Positions 8,630 through 17,038 of a stretch of 64,000 bases of DNA are shown piece by piece. Under the pieces are notes generated by a model. It ran no database searches and was not told where the DNA came from. It saw nothing but the letters and a program-made list of their open reading frames with translations. The first letter of the stretch is position 1. The number at the start of each line of letters is the position of its first letter. The position numbers and the translations under genes are program-made. This DNA comes from Marinimicrobium sp038419845 (GTDB taxonomy: Bacteria; Pseudomonadota; Gammaproteobacteria; Pseudomonadales; Cellvibrionaceae): the NCBI RefSeq assembly GCF_038419845.1, contig NZ_JBCAQT010000004.1:1-64000 (forward strand). The letters run 5' to 3'.

Positions 8630-9112
8630 ATGGTTGCCATTCACTCCCGCTCCGGGGTTTCATCCTCGCTCGCCGGCCGCGTTCCCGCTCTGGTCCGCCT
8701 GAGCACTCATCTGCTTCCCTCTGTTTTGCGACAGCAGGCTCTGTCGGGCGGCCTGAATACCGCCTTCAACCAGCCGGTCCACCGGGGGGAGCTGGACTTC
8801 ATGCGCGGTCGTTGTGTCCGTATCAGGGTGTCGGACATTGACCTGGATTTCTCCGTCACTCTGCTGGGCCAGCGGTTATTCGTCTCGATGAACCCCGTCG
8901 ACCCCGACGTCACTTTCCGCGCCGAACTGCGCGATCTGCTGAGCGTCATTGCGGGCCAGACTGATCCCGACACCCTGTTTTTCCGTCGCAGACTCGCCAT
9001 TGAGGGAAACACCGAACTGGGACTGGCACTGAAAAATTTTCTGGACAGCCAGGACCCCGAGCAGTTGATACCCGCACCGGCCTACCGGCTGGTGACCTAT
9101 CTATCGGCTTAG
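8630..9112 (+). CDS. ubiT: UbiT, SCP2-domain ubiquinone accessory factor
   Basis: A 160-residue SCP2 sterol-carrier-like protein that binds prenylated lipids and is required for O2-independent ubiquinone synthesis with UbiU and UbiV. The SCP2 core runs about 50-150 (VRIRVSDIDLDFSVTLLGQ... RRRLAIEGNTELGLALKNFLD). The start ATG 8630 has a strong AGGAGG 8 bases upstream. Its placement divergent from ubiU-ubiV makes the assignment firm. Confidence 0.88.
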   Translation: MVAIHSRSGVSSSLAGRVPALVRLSTHLLPSVLRQQALSGGLNTAFNQPVHRGELDFMRGRCVRIRVSDIDLDFSVTLLGQRLFVSMNPVDPDVTFRAELRDLLSVIAGQTDPDTLFFRRRLAIEGNTELGLALKNFLDSQDPEQLIPAPAYRLVTYLSA

Positions 9113-9244
9113 CCTACTGGCCGGGCCGCGGTTCCGATATTCCCACAAGGGCCTACCCATTTCGGGGAATGCCAGGGCGCCCACAAAGTGTGCACAATGA
9201 GTCGCTGAAGATCATTGCCCCCAATTCCGGACAAGAGTGCCATC

Positions 9245-9664
9245 ATGTCAACCTTCGAACTCGATCACTTTGATGATTTTCTGGCCATTGCCAACCAACA
9301 GAGTGAACCGCAGAAACTGCTCTTGGTATTGACCAGACGCGAGCTGCCCCAGGGGCATACCGACGAACAGGCGGAAGTTTTTGAGAGGGGAGGCGGTGGC
9401 CACCTGGCGCCCCTGGCGGGTATCGACAAGCAGCCATCTGAGTTGTCAGGTTTCGCGGCTTTCGAGCAGGAGGCAGCGCAGTTGGGTGAAGACTGGGACG
9501 CGGTGTTTGTGGCGGCGCTACCCGGCAGCCAGGGGAAACTGCCAACACCCAAGGCGGTAGATGATGGCATTGAGAGAGTGATTCACGCCATCCGCAGTGG
9601 CATGGTCAATCAGTTTCTGGTCTTCGATCGCCAGGGCGTGCCGCTTCAGCTCAGTCACGGCTGA
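9245..9664 (+). CDS. Conserved 139-residue protein of unknown function
   Basis: Soluble, acidic, with no signal peptide or membrane segment. Motifs such as LPQGHTDEQAEVFERGGGG, DWDAVFVAALPG and FDRQGVPLQ resemble a Pseudomonas/Marinobacter family that I recall being labelled ribonucleotide reductase subunit alpha in databases. Nothing in the sequence has an RNR fold or catalytic cysteines, so I do not use that name. ATG 9245 was chosen over an upstream in-frame start at 9215; AAGAG lies upstream. It converges on the CBS gene with 15 bases between. Confidence 0.7.
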   Translation: MSTFELDHFDDFLAIANQQSEPQKLLLVLTRRELPQGHTDEQAEVFERGGGGHLAPLAGIDKQPSELSGFAAFEQEAAQLGEDWDAVFVAALPGSQGKLPTPKAVDDGIERVIHAIRSGMVNQFLVFDRQGVPLQLSHG

Positions 9665-9679
9665 TCGATTCGCGCAGGC

Positions 9680-10180
9680 TCAGGCGTACTCCAACCGCTC
9701 GTGAAGGGCCTGCAGAGCGTCCATGGCGGTGATGACACCCGTGATTTTGTTATTCTCGGTAACGAACACCCGATGGATATGGTGTCCGACCAGTGTCGCC
9801 ACGACTGCCTTCAGCTCGGCACCCTCCTCCACCGTAATGACTTCGGGCACCATGATCTGGTGCACGGTACAGTTGCGATCGGCGGTTTTTACCCAGGCTC
9901 GCAGGTCCGTCTCGTTAATCTCCTGCCCGCAACTGTCACGGTAGAGATTGCGCAGCGCATCACCGCGCTGCTCTTCATCCATGGTGTTGAACCGCACGAT
10001 GTCACTGACGCTGACAACGCCCACTAGTTCGTGATCCGAGGCGATCACCGGCGCGGCGGAAATCTGCCGGTGAATGAAGAACTCCGCCAGCCGATGAATG
10101 GTCCAGCCTTCATAAGCGGTCAGCAGATCGCCGTGCATGATGTCGCGCGCCTGCAGGCCCGCCAGTGATGAGAGGGTCAT
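9680..10180 (-). CDS. Paired CBS-domain protein
   Basis: 166 residues with two CBS motifs: ARDIMHGDLLTAYEG... ISAAPVIASDHELVGVVSVSDI (about 8-70) and VHQIMVPEVITVEEGAELK... HRVFVTENNKITGVITAMDAL (about 100-160). CBS pairs usually bind adenosyl nucleotides and tune a partner; no catalytic domain is attached and no partner is obvious here. ATG 10180 is preferred over the longer open frame because GGAG lies 8 bases upstream and the extension does not look like a protein domain. Confidence 0.82.
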   Translation of the reverse strand: MTLSSLAGLQARDIMHGDLLTAYEGWTIHRLAEFFIHRQISAAPVIASDHELVGVVSVSDIVRFNTMDEEQRGDALRNLYRDSCGQEINETDLRAWVKTADRNCTVHQIMVPEVITVEEGAELKAVVATLVGHHIHRVFVTENNKITGVITAMDALQALHERLEYA

Positions 10181-10599
10181 AAGGGTTTCTCCGGTTACTG
10201 GGTAAACGCCCGCTCCCGGGCTTGTCAGGGTCAGAGTTTGCAAATCCAGTGCCACTACCGCAGAGGCGCTCCAGGCCAGTATTCGCCCCATTGTCGCGCA
10301 CTGGACCGAAATAATGACGCGCCAACTTGGTGCGCGTATTCAACTAAAGCAGAATAACGAACATCTTTGGTGCACAGAAATTCGCGGTAATCGCGCTTTC
10401 AGACGAGGGTAGCACCGCCCTATCCAGCCGACACGGCTGATAAAGCCATAGCGTCACGTTCTTTGCTTAGACAACATCCGTCTAAAAAGAGCGACAACTA
10501 TTGCTTGAGTTTTTGCTAGCGTGACCTATGTCAGTAACACCATGTAAGTAACACCATGTAAGTAACACCGTTCACCGACCAACAGGGAACCCGAATTTG
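10181..10599 (+). promoter_or_regulatory. CBS/cysJ divergent intergenic region
   Basis: About 420 bp with no convincing gene. It holds the tandem repeat at 10533-10569 directly before cysJ and a short agac/gtct dyad near 10467-10482. A CysB site would be expected for cysJI, but I cannot define one. Confidence 0.4.
10533..10569. repeat. 14-bp tandem repeat before cysJ
   Basis: The unit agtaacaccatgta occurs exactly at 10533-10546 and 10547-10560, and its first nine bases recur at 10561-10569. It lies 31 bp upstream of the cysJ start, in the probable 5' leader. It could be a regulator-binding array or a slippage product. Confidence 0.75.
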
Positions 10600-12396
10600 A
10601 TGACCGCATCTTTGCCTCCTTCACCCCTGAGCGACGCCCAGCGCCAGCAGGTCGACGCTCTGGTGCGAGAGCTCAATGGACAGCAACTGGACTGGGTCCA
10701 GGGCTATCTGGCCGGTTACCGGGCCGCCCTGCAGTCCGGGGGCGAAGCGCCGTCGGTCTCGCAGCCGCAGGGTGCCGGGCTGACGGTCCTGTTCGGCTCC
10801 CAGACCGGCAACGCCGAGACCCTGGCCGAGCGGCTCACCGAGCAGGCGCGCGCCAAGGGGCTGGAGGTGGAATGCTTCGACATGGACAACTTCCCCACCC
10901 GTCGTCTGAAGAAAGAGCAGCGCCTGGCGATCATCACCTCGACCCACGGCGAGGGCGATCCGCCGGACAATGCGCTGGGGCTGCACGAATATCTGCACGG
11001 GCGCAAAGCCCCCAAGCTGGGCCAGCTCAAGTACGCCGTGCTGGCGCTGGGGGACTCGAGCTACGAATACTTCTGCCAGACCGGCATCGACTTCGACACG
11101 CGCCTGGCCGAGCTGGGAGGCGAGCGCCTGATCGAGCGGGTGGACTGCGACGAGGATTTCGATGAAGCCGCGGATCAATGGATCGCCTCGCTGCTGGACA
11201 AGCTCAGCGCCGAGCAGCCGACGGCCGGAGCCGAGCACGCCCCGATCACCGTCGCTTCGGTCACGCAGGGACAAGAGAGCCGCTACGATCGAAAACACCC
11301 CTTCACGGCACCGATGCTGGACCGGGTGACACTCAACGGTCGGGGCTCCAGTAAAGCCGTACACCATATCGAACTCTCACTGGAAGAGTCCGGGCTGAAC
11401 TACACCCCGGGTGACTCACTGGGCGTTTATGTGCAGAACGACCCGGCGCTGGTTGGGCGGGTACTGGAACACACGGGATTTGGAGGCGAGGAAACGGTCA
11501 CACTGAAAGACGAGTCCGTTCGTCTCGACCAGGCGCTGCAGCATCACCTGGAGCTGACCCGGCTGACGCCACCGACAGTGCAACACTGGGCCAAACTGAG
11601 CGAGTCGTCCGAGCTCAACACGCTGGTCGATAACAAGCGCGAACTGATTCAGTGGCTGCACGGACGCGACCTGCTGGATCTTTTGCAGGCCTACCCGGTC
11701 GACGGGCTGGACGCGCAGGCGCTGGTGGACCAGCTGCGCCGGTTGCCTCCACGGCTCTACTCCATCGCCTCCAGCCAGGCCGCGGTGGACGATGAGGTAC
11801 ACCTGACCGTGGCCGCCGTGCGCTACGAGCAGCGCGGCAGAGAGCGCGAAGGCGTGGGCTCCACCTGGCTGGCCGACCGGCTCGCACTGGACGAGACTGC
11901 TCCGGTGTTCATTGACCCCAACAAAAATTTTCGCCTGCCCCAGGACGGCGACACACCGATCATCATGATCGGCCCCGGCACGGGCATCGCGCCCTTCCGG
12001 GCCTTCATGCAGGAGCGCGAAGCACTCGAACAGGCGGGCAAGAACTGGCTGTTCTTCGGCGACCGGAATTTTCGCACCGACTTTCTCTACCAGCGCGAGT
12101 GGCTGCAATGGCGCAAACAGGGGCTGCTCAGCCGACTGGATGTGGCCTTCTCCCGCGACGGGCCGGAGAAAGTCTATGTACAACACCGGCTGCGCGAAGC
12201 CGGCGCCGAACTCTGGCGCTGGCTGGAAGACGGCGCGCACATTTACGTGTGCGGTGATGCCAACGCCATGGCCCCCGATGTGCACGAGGCGCTGATTGAC
12301 GTGGCCAGCACCCACGGCCGCAAAAGCCGCGAAAACGCCGAGCAATACCTGCGCGATATGACGCGGGACAAACGCTACCAACGGGACGTGTACTGA
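10600..12396 (+). CDS. cysJ: Sulfite reductase (NADPH) flavoprotein subunit CysJ
   Basis: A 598-residue diflavin reductase that passes electrons NADPH to FAD to FMN to CysI for assimilatory sulfite reduction to sulfide. The flavodoxin domain (about 60-200) has LFGSQTGNAE, STHGEGDPP and LALGDSSYEYFC. The FAD/connecting domain includes RLYSIASS. The NADP domain has MIGPGTGIAPFRAFMQ and FFGDRN, and the C-terminus ends in DVY as in other CysJ. ATG 10600 is used; a TTG directly before it is in frame. The stop overlaps the cysI start as TGATG, so the two subunits are coupled. Confidence 0.95.
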   Translation: MTASLPPSPLSDAQRQQVDALVRELNGQQLDWVQGYLAGYRAALQSGGEAPSVSQPQGAGLTVLFGSQTGNAETLAERLTEQARAKGLEVECFDMDNFPTRRLKKEQRLAIITSTHGEGDPPDNALGLHEYLHGRKAPKLGQLKYAVLALGDSSYEYFCQTGIDFDTRLAELGGERLIERVDCDEDFDEAADQWIASLLDKLSAEQPTAGAEHAPITVASVTQGQESRYDRKHPFTAPMLDRVTLNGRGSSKAVHHIELSLEESGLNYTPGDSLGVYVQNDPALVGRVLEHTGFGGEETVTLKDESVRLDQALQHHLELTRLTPPTVQHWAKLSESSELNTLVDNKRELIQWLHGRDLLDLLQAYPVDGLDAQALVDQLRRLPPRLYSIASSQAAVDDEVHLTVAAVRYEQRGREREGVGSTWLADRLALDETAPVFIDPNKNFRLPQDGDTPIIMIGPGTGIAPFRAFMQEREALEQAGKNWLFFGDRNFRTDFLYQREWLQWRKQGLLSRLDVAFSRDGPEKVYVQHRLREAGAELWRWLEDGAHIYVCGDANAMAPDVHEALIDVASTHGRKSRENAEQYLRDMTRDKRYQRDVY

Positions 12397-14099
12397 TGAG
12401 TGATTCACTACCAGAAGCCGAACAGATCAAACGCGAGAGTCGTTACCTGCGGGGCAGTCTGCGCGAGTCGCTGGCCGATAAGGCCACGGGTGCGCTGCGC
12501 GAAGACGACACACACCTGAGCAAGTTCCACGGTCTCTACCAACAGGATGACCGGGACCTGCGCGAGGAGCGACGCCAACAGAAGCTCGAGCCGCATTTTC
12601 AGTTCATGCTGCGGCTGCGTTTGCCCGGCGGCATGCTGACACCCAATCAATGGCTGGGACTCGACGAGGTGGCCGAGCACTTCGCCGATGGCAGTCTGCG
12701 CCTGACCACCCGACAGACCTTTCAGTTTCACCGGGTGTTCAAGGAAAACCTGGCGCCCCTGATTCAGCATCTGGACGGGCTGGGGCTGGACAGTCGCGGC
12801 GCCTGCGGCGATGTCAATCGCAACGTGGTGACCAACGTCAATCCACACCTCTCCGCCAGTCATCAGACGGTGTATGAGACCGCCGTTCAGATCAGCGAAC
12901 GTTTGAAGTGGCGCTCAGCGGCCTACGAGGAGGTCTGGTTGAATCAGCCGGAAAAACAGACCGACGAGGAAGAGGAGCCTTTCTACAGCTACCTTTATCT
13001 GCCCCGCAAATTCAAGGTGGCCATTGCCCTGCCGCCCCACAACGATTGCGATGTGCTGGCCAATGACATTGGCCTGATCGCCATCGAGGAGAAGGGCGAG
13101 ATCGCCGGCTACAACATCGCCGTGGGCGGCGGTCTGGGTATGACCTACGGCGACCGGGACACTTATCCGCGCCTGGCCACTCCGGTGGGCTTTGTGCCCG
13201 CCGATCGAGTGGTGGACGCCTGCGAGGCCATCGTCGCCATCCAGCGCGATCACGGCTGTCGGACCAACCGGGCCCACGCGCGCTTCAAGTACACCCTGGA
13301 CGACTACGGGCTGGACTGGTTCAGGGAGCAATTTGCCGAGGTCCACGGCCAACCGCTGGAAGCGGTGCGCGACTATACGCTAACCGACAGCGGCGACCGC
13401 TTTGGCTGGACGGAGGATGACGAAGGGTTCCATCATCTCACCCTGTGCATTCCCAGCGGCCGCATCCGGGACTTCGAACAGCTGAAGCTGCGCACGGCGC
13501 TGCGTACCATCGCCAAGATTCACTCGGGCGAGTTCCGGATTACCTGCAACCAGAATCTGATCATTGCCCGGGTCAACAAAAAGGAGCGCTCGGCCATCCA
13601 GAAACTGGTGGATCACTACGGGCTGGACGATGGCAGCCGAAGCACACCGCTCGCGCGCAACGCCATGTCCTGTGTGGCCTTTCCCACCTGCGGGCTGGCC
13701 ATGGCCGAATCGGAACGCTACCTGCCGGAGCTGACGGGGAAAATTCATACGCTGATGGAAGAGGTGGGTATCGGACAGGAGGCCATCCAGCTGCGCGTCA
13801 CTGGTTGCCCCAATGGTTGCGCCCGACCCTATCTGGGGGAGATCGCCCTGACCGGTAAAGGTCCCGGCAAATACAACTTGTATCTGGGCGCCGATACCGG
13901 AGGCAACCGATTGAACCGGCTGTACCGGGAAAACATCGATGAGCCGCAGATTCTCGCCGAGCTCAAACCGCTGTTCGAGCGCTACGCGCGGGAGCGAGAA
14001 TCCGCTAAGGGCTTTGGCGACTTCCTGTATCAATCCGGCATCCTGAGCGCCAACACGGGCCCGAACGATTTCCACGAACCGCTGATTGCCCGCAGCTGA
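12396..14099 (+). CDS. cysI: Sulfite reductase hemoprotein beta subunit CysI
   Basis: A 567-residue sirohaem/[4Fe-4S] subunit that carries out the six-electron reduction of sulfite. Two ferredoxin-like nitrite/sulfite reductase repeats are evident, with TTRQTFQFH and GDVNRNVVTNVNP in the first half. The cluster ligands are in the second: SCVAFPTCGLAMAE and TGCPNGCARPY (C-x5-C and C-x3-C). The length matches E. coli CysI. It starts at the ATG overlapping the cysJ stop. No cysH follows within the window. Confidence 0.95.
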   Translation: MSDSLPEAEQIKRESRYLRGSLRESLADKATGALREDDTHLSKFHGLYQQDDRDLREERRQQKLEPHFQFMLRLRLPGGMLTPNQWLGLDEVAEHFADGSLRLTTRQTFQFHRVFKENLAPLIQHLDGLGLDSRGACGDVNRNVVTNVNPHLSASHQTVYETAVQISERLKWRSAAYEEVWLNQPEKQTDEEEEPFYSYLYLPRKFKVAIALPPHNDCDVLANDIGLIAIEEKGEIAGYNIAVGGGLGMTYGDRDTYPRLATPVGFVPADRVVDACEAIVAIQRDHGCRTNRAHARFKYTLDDYGLDWFREQFAEVHGQPLEAVRDYTLTDSGDRFGWTEDDEGFHHLTLCIPSGRIRDFEQLKLRTALRTIAKIHSGEFRITCNQNLIIARVNKKERSAIQKLVDHYGLDDGSRSTPLARNAMSCVAFPTCGLAMAESERYLPELTGKIHTLMEEVGIGQEAIQLRVTGCPNGCARPYLGEIALTGKGPGKYNLYLGADTGGNRLNRLYRENIDEPQILAELKPLFERYARERESAKGFGDFLYQSGILSANTGPNDFHEPLIARS

Positions 14100-14129
14100 G
14101 ATTAGCGCCTGGTGGTGCCACCTGAGCCG

Positions 14130-14351
14130 CTAGTTTACCGGGCGCCCCAATTGCTTGAGCGCCACCAGGCGGGTGATGTAGCTGATTTTGAGCACAGTGG
14201 CGAAGGGAATCAGACTGAAGTGAGCGGCGATCTGCAGCGTCAGGCTTAGCCCCTGGTAGAACCAGTAGCCCAGGGCCACCGCGCCAAGGGTGAGCACGAC
14301 GCTGGCCAGCATGCCGAAATGGGCCAGTTGAAGCAGTTTCTCCGGTTGCAT
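14130..14351 (-). CDS. Small two-TM membrane protein, PpyR-like, NsrR-linked
   Basis: 73 residues with two hydrophobic segments (about 13-32 and 36-53) and a basic C-terminus. The segment AAHFSLIPFATVLKISYITRL resembles, from memory, small Pseudomonas proteins annotated as transmembrane regulator PpyR (which carry LLKIGYVMRL). No function is proven. ATG 14351 has GGAGG 6-7 bases upstream. A 23-bp NsrR-type palindrome lies 31 bp before the start, so induction by nitric oxide is predicted. It converges on cysI. Confidence 0.72.
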   Translation of the reverse strand: MQPEKLLQLAHFGMLASVVLTLGAVALGYWFYQGLSLTLQIAAHFSLIPFATVLKISYITRLVALKQLGRPVN

Positions 14352-14381
14352 GGGTTACCTCCAGGCAGAAACGGTGCATTT

Positions 14382-14404
14382 AAGATATATTATAAATGCA
14401 TCTT
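14382..14404. promoter_or_regulatory. NsrR-type operator upstream of the small membrane protein
   Basis: A 23-bp dyad: left arm aagatatatta, right arm taaatgcatctt. It fits the gammaproteobacterial NsrR pattern AAGATGYATTT-N-AAATGCATCTT with mismatches confined to the left arm. It lies between the divergently placed 73-residue gene and the DUF3565 gene's 3' end. Two better matches in this window flank known NsrR targets. Confidence 0.7.
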
Positions 14405-14449
14405 TATGAATTGCAACCCCACTCGTTCATCACCCAAAGACCACTACTT

Positions 14450-14662
14450 CTACCGGACGGGATTATCCCGCGGCTCGTCACGATCGCACTTTTTGCAGTT
14501 CAGCCGCTCGCCCAGCATGGCCGTACGCCCCATTTCGGTGGTCACCCAGGGGCGCTCGACCCAGGGCGGCTTGTGGCGCACATGCTGGTTGTGACCACAT
14601 TCGAGTTCGGCCACCCAATGATCTTCTTCGTCCCTGTGGTAATCGACAATCGGCTGTTGCAT
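14450..14662 (-). CDS. DUF3565 protein
   Basis: 70 residues matching the DUF3565 family (sometimes called pressure-regulated protein): QPIVDYHRDEEDHWVAELEC, GHNQHVRHKPPW and a final NCKKCDRDEP. Two CxxC/CGH-type cysteine sites suggest metal binding; the function is unknown. It begins 11 bases after the FG-GAP gene stop, and so is probably the last gene of that transcript. Confidence 0.8.
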   Translation of the reverse strand: MQQPIVDYHRDEEDHWVAELECGHNQHVRHKPPWVERPWVTTEMGRTAMLGERLNCKKCDRDEPRDNPVR

Positions 14663-14673
14663 GGGCTGTCAGG

Positions 14674-16308
14674 TCATGAGTCTTGATTGTTGATAAACAG
14701 CAGCAGGCGGTCACTCTCGCCACGCTGGTCGGCTTTCATTTTGCCCGTATCCACCGACGGCACACCGTCTTTGACGCTCATAAACTCCTTGAGAATATCC
14801 ATGCGAAAGGCGCCGGTCACGATATCCAGGCGACCGTTGCCGGTGACATCCACCAACTCCAGCGGCACAACGCCGCGATACTGATCGCTGATCGGGCGGG
14901 GGCGAAACTGCAGGTCGCCGGTGTTCTCAAACCAGACCAGTGACTGGCGCCGTTCGTCATCCCAGTAATTGGTCCAGCTGCTGACCACAAGATCCGGATC
15001 GCCATCGCCATCCATATCCCCGACCGCGACATTGGCGGCGCCGTAAAACCGGCCGATATCGTGAGCGGCAAACTCCATATTGCCCTTGTTCTCCAGCCAC
15101 TGAACACCGTGGTAGGGTTTGGGGTCGGTCTGGGTATCGAAGGCGTCGCCGTTGGTGAAGATGATATCGGGTCGCCCATCACGATTCAGATCTTCCACGA
15201 TCATGCTGGTGGCCCCGAACATGGGGTGGCCCGCGTCCAGAATATCCACCCGTTCAAACGCCCCTTTGCCCTGATTGATGAAGGCAATGAGGGTTTCGTG
15301 CTCCTGGGCCACGAGGGTGACCAGGTCCATTTTTCCGTCCCCGTTCAGGTCCACCGGGGTCAGGTTCAGAGCACCACTCAAGCCGAGCAGTGGCCGCTTC
15401 TGGTAATCTCCGCTTCCCTGATTTTCCAACCAGAATACCTCACCCACGTCGCCGCCACCAAAGACGGCCACCGCCAGATCCAGGTCGCCGTCGTCATCGA
15501 GGTCCAGTGCCTGGATATCGGTCACACGGCCCAGTTGATGCATCAGCAGCTTTTTCTCATAATCGCCCTCGGCGTTCTGCTCCAGCAGGAAGAGTTTTCC
15601 CGCCAGCACACCACTGGGGGCAATGTCCCCCAGGTCCGCGACGAGAATATCCTCGCGACCGTTACCATTGAAATCCACCACCCGCGCCTTGATGGGCAGC
15701 GCGATCTCAGCCAGAACCTTTTCCTTCCAGGCCGGTGACTCGCCACCCTCTGTCTGCAACAGTCGCAACTCGCCGCGCTCACCATCGCTTACCAGGAAAT
15801 TCAGGTCGTACTCGCTATCGACGAGCTCCACTCGCTGAATATCGAGAATCTGCGGGATGCTGGATCCGGGGCCGATCGTTGCGGCGTTCCACTCGAGGCT
15901 CGGGTGGGGCTGGTCGATGTAGGGCAGGCTCGCCAGTTCTTCGGGACTGGAGCCATAGTACAGTGCCTTGATATGCGGAACGGCTTCGGCCGGAATCACA
16001 TCCTGCCCGGTGCGATTCTTCGCCAGCTCCACCATGGAGTCGATGACTCTAGGCCAACTGTGCCGGGGCAGTAGTGAAGGGGAAGGCAGGTGGTGGCAGC
16101 CCCCGCAATAACGCTGGGTCAGTTCAACCACCTCCTGACGGGACTTGCCTTCGCGGGGAGAGCTCTCCTGGGCGAGGGACGGAGCGGCCGCCATCGCGAG
16201 CACGAGGCACCCGATTTGGAAGCCTGCCAGCGAGGCCTTGATTCGCGGCGCCTTCAGGCCCTTCGCGCTCGGCACCGCCGAGCGTAATCGAGTCAGTATT
16301 ACCATCAT
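14674..16308 (-). CDS. Secreted FG-GAP/VCBS repeat protein with a CxxCH haem motif
   Basis: 544 residues. A signal-like hydrophobic stretch (about 28-46, ending SLAQ) is followed by RYCGGCHH (68-73), a c-type haem motif, and then a beta-propeller of FG-GAP repeats with calcium-type loops: DFNGNGREDI, DLDDDGDLDL, DLNGDGKMDL, DLNRDGRPDI, DMDGDGDPDL, DVTGNGRLDI. The product is thus a periplasmic or surface propeller joined to a probable mono-haem segment. Its role beside nirK is unknown. The start is ATG 16308, with a second ATG three bases on; AGGGGA precedes both. A 115-bp gap separates it from the SCO gene. Confidence 0.82.
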   Translation of the reverse strand: MMVILTRLRSAVPSAKGLKAPRIKASLAGFQIGCLVLAMAAAPSLAQESSPREGKSRQEVVELTQRYCGGCHHLPSPSLLPRHSWPRVIDSMVELAKNRTGQDVIPAEAVPHIKALYYGSSPEELASLPYIDQPHPSLEWNAATIGPGSSIPQILDIQRVELVDSEYDLNFLVSDGERGELRLLQTEGGESPAWKEKVLAEIALPIKARVVDFNGNGREDILVADLGDIAPSGVLAGKLFLLEQNAEGDYEKKLLMHQLGRVTDIQALDLDDDGDLDLAVAVFGGGDVGEVFWLENQGSGDYQKRPLLGLSGALNLTPVDLNGDGKMDLVTLVAQEHETLIAFINQGKGAFERVDILDAGHPMFGATSMIVEDLNRDGRPDIIFTNGDAFDTQTDPKPYHGVQWLENKGNMEFAAHDIGRFYGAANVAVGDMDGDGDPDLVVSSWTNYWDDERRQSLVWFENTGDLQFRPRPISDQYRGVVPLELVDVTGNGRLDIVTGAFRMDILKEFMSVKDGVPSVDTGKMKADQRGESDRLLLFINNQDS

Positions 16309-16423
16309 GATTCCCCTACCCTTGCACCACCCAGTGAGCCACCGGGAGCCGTGCCCGACGGTTCATTATCATTGTGGTGCCCAGTGTACACCAGGCAGGG
16401 AAAAACCGATAAATGCCCCCGCT

Positions 16424-17038
16424 TTATCGGAAGTGGCCGAGCGCACCTGCGGCGGGCTGGTTCAACCCTTCCAGGCGATGCACCAACTCACCCTCGGGGC
16501 TGAGCACCGCCACCAGGTTGCTGTGGTCATAGCCGCCCTGCGGATTTTTCCGGTAGCGCACCCCAAGCAGAGCGGCGAGCGTACGCACATCCGAGGCGGA
16601 AGCGGTGGCGAAATGCCACTCGGGCCCAACAGCGCCGACACCCTCGGCATACCGCTGCAATCGCTCGGGAGTGTCCCGCTCGCTGTCAAAACTGACCACC
16701 AACAAATCGGTTCTCTCCCGCCGCTCGGCGTCGAGCGCCTGATACACTCGGCGCACATCCTGAACCAGTACCGGGCAGGCGGTATTGCAGCTGGCATAAA
16801 TCATGGTGACGATCACATTCCGGCCCGCGAGATCTCCCAAGGTCAACGCCTCGCCCCGATGGGTCTGCCACTGAATATCGAGCTGGTGCAGCGACTCACC
16901 CGACACTCCACTGGCCATGGGCAGGGGCGTTTGCGTGTGATGATGGCCATGATGATCACCCTGAGGGTGGTCGGCCGCCATGCTCCAGGCACTCAGAGCC
17001 CAGAGTGCCAACAGGGTACTGAATCGACATTTGTTCAT
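16424..17038 (-). CDS. SCO1/SenC-family copper chaperone
   Basis: 204 residues: a signal peptide (about 1-21, ending SMAA), a histidine-rich linker (DHHGHHH, about 28-34) and a thioredoxin-fold SCO domain. It has the CNTACP copper site (CxxxC, about 84-88) and the downstream ligand histidine in GGYDHSNL. It probably delivers or reduces copper for the NirK encoded two genes upstream. ATG 17038 overlaps the nirV stop by 4 bases (ATGA), indicating coupling. Confidence 0.88.
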   Translation of the reverse strand: MNKCRFSTLLALWALSAWSMAADHPQGDHHGHHHTQTPLPMASGVSGESLHQLDIQWQTHRGEALTLGDLAGRNVIVTMIYASCNTACPVLVQDVRRVYQALDAERRERTDLLVVSFDSERDTPERLQRYAEGVGAVGPEWHFATASASDVRTLAALLGVRYRKNPQGGYDHSNLVAVLSPEGELVHRLEGLNQPAAGALGHFR

